From Takifugu bimaculatus (lineage: Eukaryota > Chordata > Actinopteri > Tetraodontiformes > Tetraodontidae), in the NCBI GenBank assembly GCA_004026145.2, contig CP034991.1, positions 15,863,214 through 15,927,213 of the forward strand: a stretch of DNA of 64,000 bases. Reading direction: 5' to 3'. Both the position numbers and the translations under genes were made by a program. Positions within the stretch are counted from its first letter, which is position 1. Each line of letters opens with the position of its first letter. The notes below the pieces were generated by a model, which searched no databases, was not told where the DNA came from, and saw only the letters and a program-made list of their open reading frames with translations. Shown one piece after another: positions 54,939 through 64,000 of this stretch.

Positions 54939-56627
54939 TAAACCTATTAGTTATATTTGAAATGAATGAGCTATTTGTCTGACATAAAATAAGCAGCAGA
55001 AAAAGCTTTTGGAAAACTAGGGACAATCTAAGATTTTTGTATTATTTCCTAGTGATGTTGCACCTGTGGGAACTTTTAAAAAAAGTCATGCTGGCTGTGT
55101 TTTTAGTGCTAAAAACTCGTAAACATGAAGTGTATCATATTGCTGCTCTTGAGTAAAGCATCAGAAGTGCTACGTGTCACACTCCATGATGCAGACTGTA
55201 CTTATGTGACGTGTATGTAATATTTTCACGGCTTGAATGTGCAATATTTGCATTACTTGCAGGAAGAGTATATATTCATTTGAATCCCTGTGCGAGACAG
55301 AAATATTTTTGGATAATAACTCAGTCTTGGTTGAATGTCCAGCGTACGTAAATTAAGCTTTGGAATAATACTTTAGAAACAGAAGTTAACATTTTTAAGG
55401 ATCCTCTCTGCTTCCTATTGACTGGTTAATGATGTCTGAAGGTGGCACACGGGGCCTCCCCTAATCCTCTAAACTGGTGGAACAAAGCCATGTTTGTGGG
55501 GGCTGGTGCAGAGCAAAAAAAAAAAGGTGGGGGGTTCAGTGCTGATCTGCCTCACAGTGCCCCTATTGTCTCCCTGTTACTGTACCAGATGCTCTTAGGA
55601 ACATGAGCTTCAGTTATATATTTTTATCTTGATGAAGGAAACTTTAATAGAAAGCCTGAATAAATGGTTGCATCCCTCAATTATACTGTGTTCTGCTGAG
55701 AGCTTTACATATCTTTCATTTGTAGAAGGCTCTTATCCTTATGTGAAAATACATTTAAAACATTAATGTAAATAAATGATGGAAAAAAGAGTTTTCAGTC
55801 TGCTCTATCCATGCAAATATGGCTATCCATAAGTTTGGGGGACATTTTATTCCCTCTGTTTCCCAGTAGAATAAAATAGAATATTAAAGCGGTTTAGAAA
55901 TACGGTCATCATGTCAAGAAAAGTAGATGTAGATTTTCTTAGTCCCTCTCCTTCCTTTAATTTTAAAGCTTAGGCTTGCCTAATTTGTTGTGTCTGGTCT
56001 GTTATCGCGATGCTAATATTTAGACAAAGATCACTAACTCAGCTGACCTGATTTCCTTGCGATCATCACTGCACAGCCATGGGGCCCAACCATGCCCCCT
56101 TTGTTCTCAGGCATGCCCCCGGAACAGACAATAGACTTCTGTTTGAGGAGCTCGACACATATGGTACAATAAGGTTCAGAAATATAGCTGAGGGCAACAC
56201 CACGAAGCAGATCAGATGTTGAAATAGATCAAGTAAAAGCAGAGCTGAGTGTGTTTTCGTGTCTGACTTTTAGAAACAGAAGAGAGATGTTTCAAGAGTT
56301 CCACTTGTTAGTCTCACTGCCAATGCTACCACAGACATTTCCAAAGTAACCAGCAACACATTCTGTTGGGCAGTTAAATCAAACTTTACTTTCTGACTGC
56401 GGCTCCCATCCCCCGGCTGCAGAACCTGGACCAAGGTCAAGTGCTCAAGAGATTGCAGAGGCGCGCAGAGCTTTCACTGTTCTGAGGTTGTGGTGTCAAA
56501 GTGATATATGTGCAGACTAAATTTTAAAAATATCCATTATACATCCAATTTGGATAATGAAAAAAGCAAAATTAAAAGACATTTTTGGTCTACACTGAAA
56601 TTTATTAAGCATTAATTACCAACACCT

Positions 56628-56670
56628 ATGTGACCTTTCCTTCTGTGACAGACAGAAGGAAAGGTCACAT
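56628..56670. other. Perfect 19-bp-arm hairpin
   Basis: ATGTGACCTTTCCTTCTGT (56628-56646), a 5-base loop GACAG, then the exact complement ending CACAT (56652-56670). No known element was recognised around it. Confidence 0.85.
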
Positions 56671-57092
56671 TTGATGTATTTGACAATGAATCACTTTAGT
56701 TCCTTTGTAATGAAGCAGATCTACTGTGTTCGGCTCTCCAAGGAAGAAAATTAAGTCCAGGTTTGAAGTTTAAATTTTAAGCTCTATTGAAGAGAAAAAC
56801 ATTTTAATGTCCTTGCAGTTGGTTTTTTTTGTGTTTATGATTTACCAGTAGACACAAAATGTTTGTAGAGCAAAGGGAATAGTAAGAAGTGTTTTTCTTG
56901 TAAATAAATGACTTGACCAACTCATTCATTTGATGCATTTATGCGAGCAGGGTTTGCAACTGGGACAGAAGCATTGGGGCTTTTAGATTTGAACCACTAT
57001 GCTAAGCTCCTTGGCAGAGGTAATAAGGAAGGTGAGTATTGCGTCACTTCCTGTCTCTTCTATCGTTCGTTGGTTGCATTGTGCACGGGGTG

Positions 57093-57170
57093 CCGTATTC
57101 ACTTAATATTGAACACTTGGTGTGTTGTATTCACTTAATATTGAACACTTGGTGTGTTGTATTCACTTTA
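57093..57170 (+). repeat. Tandem repeats upstream of L2 ORF1
   Basis: GTATTCACTTAATATTGAAC ACTTGGTGTGTT-type units (about 35 bases) occur twice, with a third, looser copy (ATTCACTTTACTTAAAATTT) following. Repeats at a LINE 5' end can act as promoter monomers. That role is only suggested here. Confidence 0.7.
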
Positions 57171-57273
57171 CTTAAAATTTTGAACACTTGAGACATTCTA
57201 GTCACCTGATATCAACAGTAAGAAACAACCCATATTAAACAAATACAGGGCTTCGCCGATCACTAGCGTTAGC

Positions 57274-58126
57274 ATGGCCTCACCGTCTGTTTCACCCGGT
57301 GTCTTTGTCTGTTCAGAGTGTGAAATGTTTAGTTACTCCTCTGCCTCCCTTAGTGAGGGGAATAGGTGCAAGAAGTGTAGTTTATTTATGGCTATGGAGG
57401 CGAGACTTAGCGAGCTTGAGACGCGGTTCCGCAGCTTGGAGTTAGCTGGAGTTGCGTCATGTAGCCAGGGTAAGCTAGCTGCTGCGGAGCCGCCTAGCGT
57501 AGCTACAGCTAGCGGTCCCCCGGCAGCAGCCGAGCAGCCGGCTAGCCAGGGCGGCTGGGTGACGGTTCGTAGGAAGCGTAGCCCAAAACAAAGGCCCACG
57601 GTGCACCACCAACCGCTTCCCATGGCTAACCGCTTTTCCCCACTCGGCGACACACCCGCCGAGAAACCGACCCTGGTAACTGACTCCAGCGACCATAGTT
57701 AAGTGCATTCCGGGGGCCAGAGCGGGCGACATAGAAGCAAATTTATGGCTGCTGGCGAGACGTAATCGTAAATTTGGTAAAGTTATTATTCACGTCGGAG
57801 CCAACGACACCCGGCTTCGTCAGTCGGAGGTCACTAAAATTAACTTGAAGTCGGTGTGTAACTACGCAAAAACGATGTCGGACTCCGTAGCATTCTCTGG
57901 TCCCCTCCCCAATCTGGCCAGCGATGAGATGTTTAGCCGCATGTCATCGCTTCGTCGCTGGCTGTCACGGTGGTGCCCCGATAACCAGGTGGCCTTTATA
58001 GACAATTGGAGCACCTTCTGGGGAAAACCTGGTCTGATTAGGAGAGACGGTGTCCATCCCACTCGAGATGGCGCTTCTCTCATTTCTAGTAATCTGGCTA
58101 ATTTTATTAGACCCAAAGTGACCTGA
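57274..58126 (+). pseudogene. L2 ORF1 (zinc-finger start, SGNH/esterase-like end), copy B
   Basis: ATG at 57274 (MASPSVSPGVFVCSECEMFS). The N-terminus has a CX2C...CX2C cluster (CSEC and CKKC) and a short coiled-coil-like run (EARLSELETRFRSLEL), followed by the conserved WVTVRRKRSPKQRP. The frame then stops at a TAG at 57700-57702 in the place where the GDS block should be. Beyond it the esterase-like region continues in pieces: VIIHVGANDTRLRQ, then an open frame to RRDGVHPTRDGA and a stop at 58124-58126. ORF1 binds RNA in related LINEs; the esterase role is not understood. Confidence 0.8.
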
Positions 58127-58299
58127 CAATCCAGGGTCCAGACCAGGACGCAGAGTTGTGGTCTTACACACCTCTCTGCTGCTTCCATAGAACCCTCATC
58201 CACCAACAATAACATATTTAACACTATAGAGGTAGTCTCTGTTCCACGGTTCCAAGTTCACCAAGCACAGAGCAGGGGAGCGGTCAATCACCAAAATCT

Positions 58300-61229
58300 T
58301 ATTAAAATTAATACTGAAGCACAAGTTGGAGAAACTAATATCACAATTAAGTGTGGACTGTTAAATATTAGATCTCTTTTGTGTAAATCCCTGTTAGTGC
58401 ACGACCTGATAGCGGATCATCACATTGATTTATTTTGTCTTACTGAGACCTGGCTTCAGGAGGAGGAGTATGTGACCTTAAATGAATCTACTCCTCCTAC
58501 CCATCTTAATTATCATATTCCACGTGTTACTGGTCGAGGAGGGGGAGTGGCAGCAATCTATCACTCCAAGTTATTAATTAATCCCAGACCAAAACATAGC
58601 TTCAGTTCATTTGAAAGCCTGACTCTTGGCATCACTCATCTGAACTGGAGGACAGAAAAGCCACTTCTGTTTGTAGTTGTATATCGGCCCCCTGCTGGGC
58701 CACATTCAGAGTTCCTGTCTGAGTTCTCTGACTTCTTATCTGACTTGGTCCTTAGAACGGAAAAAGTCATTATCATTGGAGACTTTAACATCCATATGGA
58801 CGTTATAAACGACAGCTTTAGAAATGGCTTCATTTCATTACTTGAGTCAGTTGGTTTCCTCCAGCAGATAAACCAACCAACTCACAGCTTTAACCACACC
58901 CTAGATCTAGTCCTGACTTATGGTGTTGAGGTAGAACATGTGTCAGTGTTCCCTCGGAACCCAGTCCTGTCAGACCACTCTTTGATCACTTTTACATTTA
59001 TGATTAAGGATTCTTCTATGCTCAGAACAAAGTCTTACTATAGCAGATGTCGTTCAGATAATGCTGTAGCTAAGTTTAAGGAAGTGATCCCTGTGCTGAT
59101 CCCAGGACCACCGTGTGTTTCCCCAGGGATCAATCATTATAATCTTAGCCCTGCTGAGGTTGACTCTATTGCTGAAGGTGCAGCAACCTCACTGAGAATC
59201 ACGCTTGATTCTGTTGCCCCCCTGAAAAAGAAAATAGTAAATCAGAGGAGGTGTGCCCCCTGGTATAATTCACATATCAGGACCCTCAAGCAGAAAGTGC
59301 GAAGACTGGAAAGGAAGTGGCATTCTTGTAAGATAGACAGCTACCATGTAGCCTGGAAAGACTGTCTATTAGTTTACAAAAAGGCCCTTCGCAAGGCTAG
59401 AACAGCTTATTTTTCTTCTTTGATTGAGGAAAATAAGAACAACCCCAGGTTTCTCTTCAGCACTGTGGCCAAATTAACCAAGAGTCACAGTGTTTTAGAT
59501 CCACGTATCCCTTCTTCCCTTAGTGGTGAAGACTTCATGAGCTTCTTCACTGATAAAGTTCTAGCTATCAAAGAGAAAGCTAACCAGGCCATCCCTACAA
59601 CTGGACCATCACCAGATGTGCCGACTGTGGGAACATGCAGGGTCTCCAACGAGCCCTTAAGCTCCTTCACCCCTATATATTTTTCTGAGGCATCATCGCT
59701 AATTCAGAAATCCAAGACCACTACGTGTCTTTTAGATCCCATCCCAACACACCTGTTGAAGGATGTTCTACCACTGATAGGCAGTTCTATCCTGGACCAG
59801 ATCAATGGTTCTTTAGTGTCAGGTTATGTACCCCGGTCCTACAAGGTGGCAGTGATTAAGCCGTTGCTTAAAAAACCATCACTGGATCCTGATGTCTTGG
59901 CAAATTATAGGCCAATATCCAACCTTCCTTTTATCTCTAAAGTTCTAGAGAAGGTGGTGGTGACTCAGTTACTGGAGCACCTGCAGAGGAACAGCCTGTT
60001 TGAGATGTTTCAGTCAGGCTTTAGAGCTCACCACAGCACAGAAACAGCACTTCTTAAAGTCACTAATGATCTTCTCATAGCTTCCGATCATGGACTGGTC
60101 TCTATGCTGGTTCTGCTGGACCTCAGTGCTGCTTTTGATACAGTTGATCACAGCATCCTGTTACAGAGACTGGAACATGTGATTGGGATTAAAGGGACAG
60201 CACTAGACTGGTTTAGATCATACTTATCTGATAGATACCAGTTTGCCCATGTCCACGGCGTTCCCTCCTCATACAGTAGGGTTAGCCATGGAGTTCCTCA
60301 AGGTTCCGTACTCGGACCAATCCTCTTCACATTGTACATGCTTCCCTTAGGGAACATTATTCGGCAGCATGGGATAAATTTTCATTGTTATGCTGATGAC
60401 ACTCAGCTCTATTTATCCATGAAACCCGAGGAGACAGAAGTTAGTGAAGCTCCAGACCTGTCTTAAAGACATAAAGTCCTGGATGTCTTCAAATTTCCTC
60501 CTCCTTAACCCAGGAAAAACTGAGGTCATGGTGTTTGGTCCTGAACCTCTCAGGGATAGATTAGATCACATGATCACTCTAGATGGTATCTCATTAACAT
60601 CTAGTCTCTCTGTGAGGAATCTAGGAGTAACTTTTGATCAAAATCTCTCCTTCAACTCACACATTAAATTAGTCTCTAGAAGTGCCTTTTTTCACTTGAG
60701 GAACATCTCAAAGATCAGGAAGCTACTGATGCAGCCTGATGCTGAAAAGTTAGTCCATGCATTTGTTACTTCCAGGCTGGACTACTGTAACTCCTTATTA
60801 TCAGGGTGTCCAAACAACTCTTTAAGAAGCCTCCAGTTGATCCAAAATGCTGCAGCCAGAGTTCTGACAGGTATTGACAAAAGAGATCACATAAGTCCTG
60901 TAATGGCGTCGCTTCATTGGCTGCCCGTTAAATTTAGAATAACTTTTAAAACCCTTCTTCTGACCTACAAGGTCCTCAGAGGCCTAGCTCCATCCTACCT
61001 GGAGGAGCTAGTGATACCCTATCAGCCCAATAGACCGCTCCGCTCTCAGAATGCTGGTCTACTTGTGGTTCCCAGAGTTTCTAGGAGTAGAATGGGGGGC
61101 CGAGCATTTAGCTACCAGGCCCCCCTGCTTTGGAACCAGCTCCCTGTCCAGGTACGGGAGGCTGACTCCATCGCTACTTTTAAGATCAGACTCAAAACCT
61201 ACCTCTTTGAAAAAGCTTACTGTTACTAA
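58300..61229 (+). pseudogene. L2 ORF2 (endonuclease and reverse transcriptase), copy B, one frameshift
   Basis: The endonuclease domain has DLFCLTETWLQEE, VVYRPPAGPHSEFL, IIIGDFNIHMDV and SDHSLITF. The RT has PISNLPFISKVLEK, SGFRAHHSTETALL, LDLSAAFDTVDHSIL, GVPQGSVLGPILFTLYM and CYADDTQLYLSM (catalytic Asp pair). The frame is open from before 58379 to 60466, then continues in another frame (60444-61229) to FEKAYCY-stop. The shift is a 2-base loss at about 60434: copy B reads GAGACAGAAGTTAG where copy A reads GAGACAGAGAAGTTAG. No other lesion was noticed. The first Met is uncertain. Confidence 0.9.
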
Positions 61230-61554
61230 TTCAGTAGTTCCAGTTACTATCATAGACAGACAAATTATCATACTTAGGGGGTCGTCTAATCATTAGGTCA
61301 CATTCTAGCTATGCTGTTATAGGCCAAGGCTGCCGGGGTCCGGAAACATGATCACCTGACAGGCCTCTGTCACTCCACTGGGTCATGGTTTCCTCTCCTT
61401 TCCTCTCCTCATCAAGCAGACTAGTTATGCTGATTCTTGTGTAGTTTTTCTGCTTCTCCCCCCCCCTATCTATTTGCAGGTATCACTGCCATCGGAGCTA
61501 CATAATGACCGCCGGCCCCGTTGAAGTGATTGTGCATATTTTTTGTGTGTTTCT

Positions 61555-61790
61555 GTGCCTCTCCTCTCCCTCTCCTCTCCTCTCCTTCTCCTCTCCCTCT
61601 CCTCTTTCCCCTCCTCCTCTTCTCCTTTTCCTCTCCCTCTCCTCTTCTTTCCTCTCCTCCTCCTTCTCCTCTCCTCTACCTCCCCTTCACTCTACCTCTC
61701 CTCTCCTCTACCTCCCCTTCACTCTACCTCTCCTCTCCTACCTATCCTATCCTCTACCTGTCCTCCCTCCTCTCCTCTCTCTTTACCCAG
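61555..61790 (+). repeat. TCTCC-rich pyrimidine tract in L2 3'UTR
   Basis: Nearly pure C/T sequence made of CTCTCCTCTCC and TACCTCTCC units, between the ORF2 end and the L2 3' tail. It probably expanded by slippage from the shorter CTCTCCTTTCCTCTCC seen just after the stop codon in both L2 copies. Confidence 0.9.
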
Positions 61791-61976
61791 CCGGCCATCA
61801 GCAGGAGGGTCCCCCTAAATGAACCTGGTCCTGCTCAAGGTTTCTTCCTGTTAAAGGGGAGTTTTTCCTTGCCACTGTTGCTTGTCTGGGGTCAGGCCCT
61901 GGGATTCTGGAAAGCGCCTTGAAACAATTTTGATTGTATAAGACGCTATATAAATAAAGATTGATTGATTGATTGA

Positions 61977-62830
61977 AGGAAATGTATTTTATTTTGAGTT
62001 CAGTATCTGACTGAGCGCTGAAAATATCAACATGTTTTTATTACACCACAGTCTATTGCTCTCGCTAAGATGAAACCAGCTGCCTCTTTTAAACTTTAGT
62101 TAAGAGGATGTTTTTATGTTTGCTATGAACCACCTCTACCAAATTACCTACAGGAATCCAACATCAGACTTGAAAGAGATTTGGTGATAGATATAGTTTA
62201 GTCATACTAAATATAAACATCAGTTTCTATTTTAAGAGTTACTACTGCGGGAGTCACAGAACCTCCCTAACCTAACCCTAATCCAAAATAATCAGCAACA
62301 GAAAGGCAAAATGCAACAGCAGTGCTCATGATCTGAAGTAAATTAACTTTCATTAAAACAGTATTTCTGCTTTTATTGATCATTGATGTACTTGTTCACC
62401 TGCAGTTGAAGATGTGCCCGTTGTTGTGAGTTGTCACCATTTCCTGACTCATTGAACTGAACTCACCTGATTCTTCTTGCTCCTGTCCCCAGTCTGAACC
62501 AGTTACCAAGAGCATATGTGCTTATGAAGTGTTTACAGAGTGGTGTCAACACATCATGATGTTGGATTGTGATAATAGTTTGGCCCCTTTTGCTGCAAAG
62601 TGTGTACCCATAACTAATAAGATTTCAGCAATCAGCTTGTATTGCCCTTGCTTATTTGTACCCCAGTACAAAAATTCCACATGTCCTCAGAGAATCTGAC
62701 ACACATTTTCAGCAGCAGTGCTATATTACAACCAGAGAAGGTCAAACACACTGGGAGGGTTGTGGTGTGAACTGGGCTACTGAATGCACACAAACTGACT
62801 CCATGTGTAACAGAAAAGAGCAGAACTGCT
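61977..62830. other. Noncoding stretch between L2 copy B and the solo LTR
   Basis: I see no gene, RNA or repeat that can be named. Confidence 0.45.
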
Positions 62831-62835
62831 CTGAC

Positions 62836-63561
62836 TGACAGGTGCAATTTGGACCCAAATGCAGCACTCTGGAAAGCTGGACCGTGGTAATGACTTATTA
62901 ACACACGGGCAAACAGGAACTCAGGCAGACAAGGAAACACAGGAAATAGTCCGTTCTTCAGGATCAGGGCCCGCACAAAGTCTATGGATCGCAGGCTTGC
63001 GGAGTGGGTCGAGCAGAGCCGGAACGCGGAACCAAGGGGGAAGGACGTAAATCCTCGGAACCGTGCAGTTCCGCTGACAGCGCGCAGTAGTGACAGAAAG
63101 GGGCTTACAGGAGATGAGGCTGACGATGTAGCTGAGCAGACTGGGGACAAGCAGCAGCGAAGTTGGGGCCAGGCGGAGAAGTCAAAACCAGGTGAGCAGA
63201 CAGGAACCAGAAACGCTGAGGCAGAAGTCACAGTCAGGGGCAGAAAGCAGGTAGGTTGTCCAGGGAACAGGCGAGGCAGGCAGAACGAGGACAGGCAGGG
63301 TCGGTAACAGGTAATCCAGCAGGGAAATAACGCTGGAAAGTGTCACATCGAAGCAGAAGGACAATCTGGCAAAGACTGAGAGTGCAGGGGAGGCTTATAA
63401 GCAGGGCTGATTGGGAATAAGCTGCAGCTGTGCTTGCAGGTGAGTGGAGCTGAGCTGATGGGGTGGGAGTGGCTGGCAGGTAGAGTGGAGCAGAGGCAGG
63501 GAGAGTGGAAAATTACTGGGGCAGAGGGACAGGAGGGAACTGGGGAAATGGGGCTGTGACA
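62836..63561. mobile_element. Solo LTR, probably Ty3/gypsy
   Basis: The block begins TGACAGGTGCAATTTGG and ends GGGGCTGTGACA, with an exact 5-base target duplication CTGAC on both sides (62831-62835, 63562-63566). TG...CA ends and 5 bases fit LTR retrotransposons. The 726 bases hold no coding motifs. The end containing TGGACCCAAATGCAGCACTC resembles gypsy LTR ends in fish, which would put the element on the minus strand. A TATAA lies at 63397-63401. It arose by recombination between two LTRs of a full element. Confidence 0.78.
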
Positions 63562-63566
63562 CTGAC

Positions 63567-64000
63567 AGCTGCACCCACATGGAAAAAATAAAAGAACAAA
63601 TGAGATAAAATACATAGTCTTTTCATTCGTCTTTATTTTAGGCTTGCCCTCATGTAATAGTATAGATATCATGCACTTGATGGAAGGATGGCGATATTGT
63701 AGAGAACCCAGAAAGCCCAAGGCCAAAAAGATTTTCCTCCTTTTCACCATCCAAAGGATGTAAAAGATTCTGTTGGACCCTGATTGTCCTGACTGTCTCC
63801 ACCAGTTGTGTGCCACCCCACAACCCTTTCCTCCCACTGTGTCTCCTGTCCTCTTGTCTCCTGTTTTTTTTATCATATACTAAGTTTGATCTGCTCCAGC
63901 TGTTCCTGTTGCCTTTCAAATATGCCGCAGTGTCAGATGTTTATCACTGAAAAGAAGCTGATGGTTGATAAAATATTGGCTCCCATGTGATATACACACG
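63567..64000. other. Right flank, no gene seen
   Basis: No exon, RNA gene or repeat could be supported. The open frames here have no family features. Confidence 0.4.

Larger units (their letters stand above)
54691..57092. other. Noncoding stretch upstream of L2 copy B
   Basis: It contains a dinucleotide repeat (54884) and a perfect hairpin (56628). No exon, RNA gene or transposon fragment could be supported. Confidence 0.5.
57093..61976 (+). mobile_element. L2 (Maui-type) LINE copy B, near full length
   Basis: It contains a leader with tandem repeats, ORF1 (57274 on), ORF2 (about 58300-61229), a pyrimidine-rich 3'UTR, and the 3' tail GACGCTATATAAATAAAGAT followed by TTGA/GATT units ending at about 61976. 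The 5' border is uncertain. Only a few lesions are seen, so it is a young insertion. It moved by target-primed reverse transcription, the mechanism known for this clade. Confidence 0.88.

Noticed and set aside
61505..61922. Long Ser/Leu/Pro open frames after L2 copy B
   Set aside because: They come from the CT-only tract of the L2 3'UTR, which is open in several frames by composition.
62632..63231. A 199-codon minus-strand frame as a gene
   Set aside because: Most of it lies within the solo LTR and no protein family features are visible.

Overview
The window is nuclear DNA of a ray-finned (teleost) fish. The evidence is two vertebrate single-copy genes split into many short exons with consensus splice sites, embedded in a typical teleost transposon community: Tc1, L2/Maui, Rex1-type and Rex3-type LINEs, hAT, PIF/Harbinger, piggyBac, Tigger/pogo, Ty3/gypsy and a degraded endogenous retrovirus. 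There are no operons, CRISPR arrays or recognisable tRNA/rRNA genes. The species cannot be named from the sequence alone.

Layout. 186-1762 is a complete but inactivated Tc1 element with terminal inverted repeats and TA target sites. 3991-12206 (minus) is the whole coding part of rabl6 in 15 coding exons, with a likely 5'UTR exon near 13022-13180. A roughly 0.7 kb head-to-head gap carrying trinucleotide microsatellites separates it from traf2 (plus, coding 13846-36033, 10 coding exons). traf2 intron 1 is 14.1 kb. It holds a Rex3 fragment, an L2 fragment, an antisense endogenous retrovirus with gag, pol and a possible env remnant, a MITE, and a Rex1 LINE lying between two parts of a Rex3. Two inverted PIF/Harbinger copies sit in introns 4 and 7, bracketing exons 5-7.

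From 36.0 kb to the end I find no host gene, only repeats: an antisense LINE tail, a hAT element with an 8-bp target duplication (38783-40569), a Looper-like piggyBac element (about 40833-44598), gypsy remnants around a broken L2 copy (A, 46039-50100) that itself contains a precisely delimited Rex3 insertion, a shrunken Tigger element (50174-51212), a decayed CR1/Rex1-like LINE, a nearly complete L2 copy (B, about 57093-61976) and a solo LTR with a 5-bp target duplication (62836-63561).

Biology. RABL6 is a Rab-like GTP-binding protein. TRAF2 is the RING/TRAF-domain adaptor and ubiquitin ligase of TNF-receptor signalling. Both lie in 9q34.3 in human, so their linkage is conserved, and here they may share a divergent promoter.

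The most useful observations are three independent +1 frameshifts in otherwise complete conserved exons (one in rabl6, two in traf2), the inverted Harbinger pair around traf2 exons 5-7 (a possible circular-RNA architecture), the nested insertions that give relative ages, and a piggyBac element whose ends carry repeated palindromes resembling nuclear-receptor sites. I did not find a convincing wholly new system. All exon boundaries were inferred by eye from splice consensus, reading phase and family knowledge.
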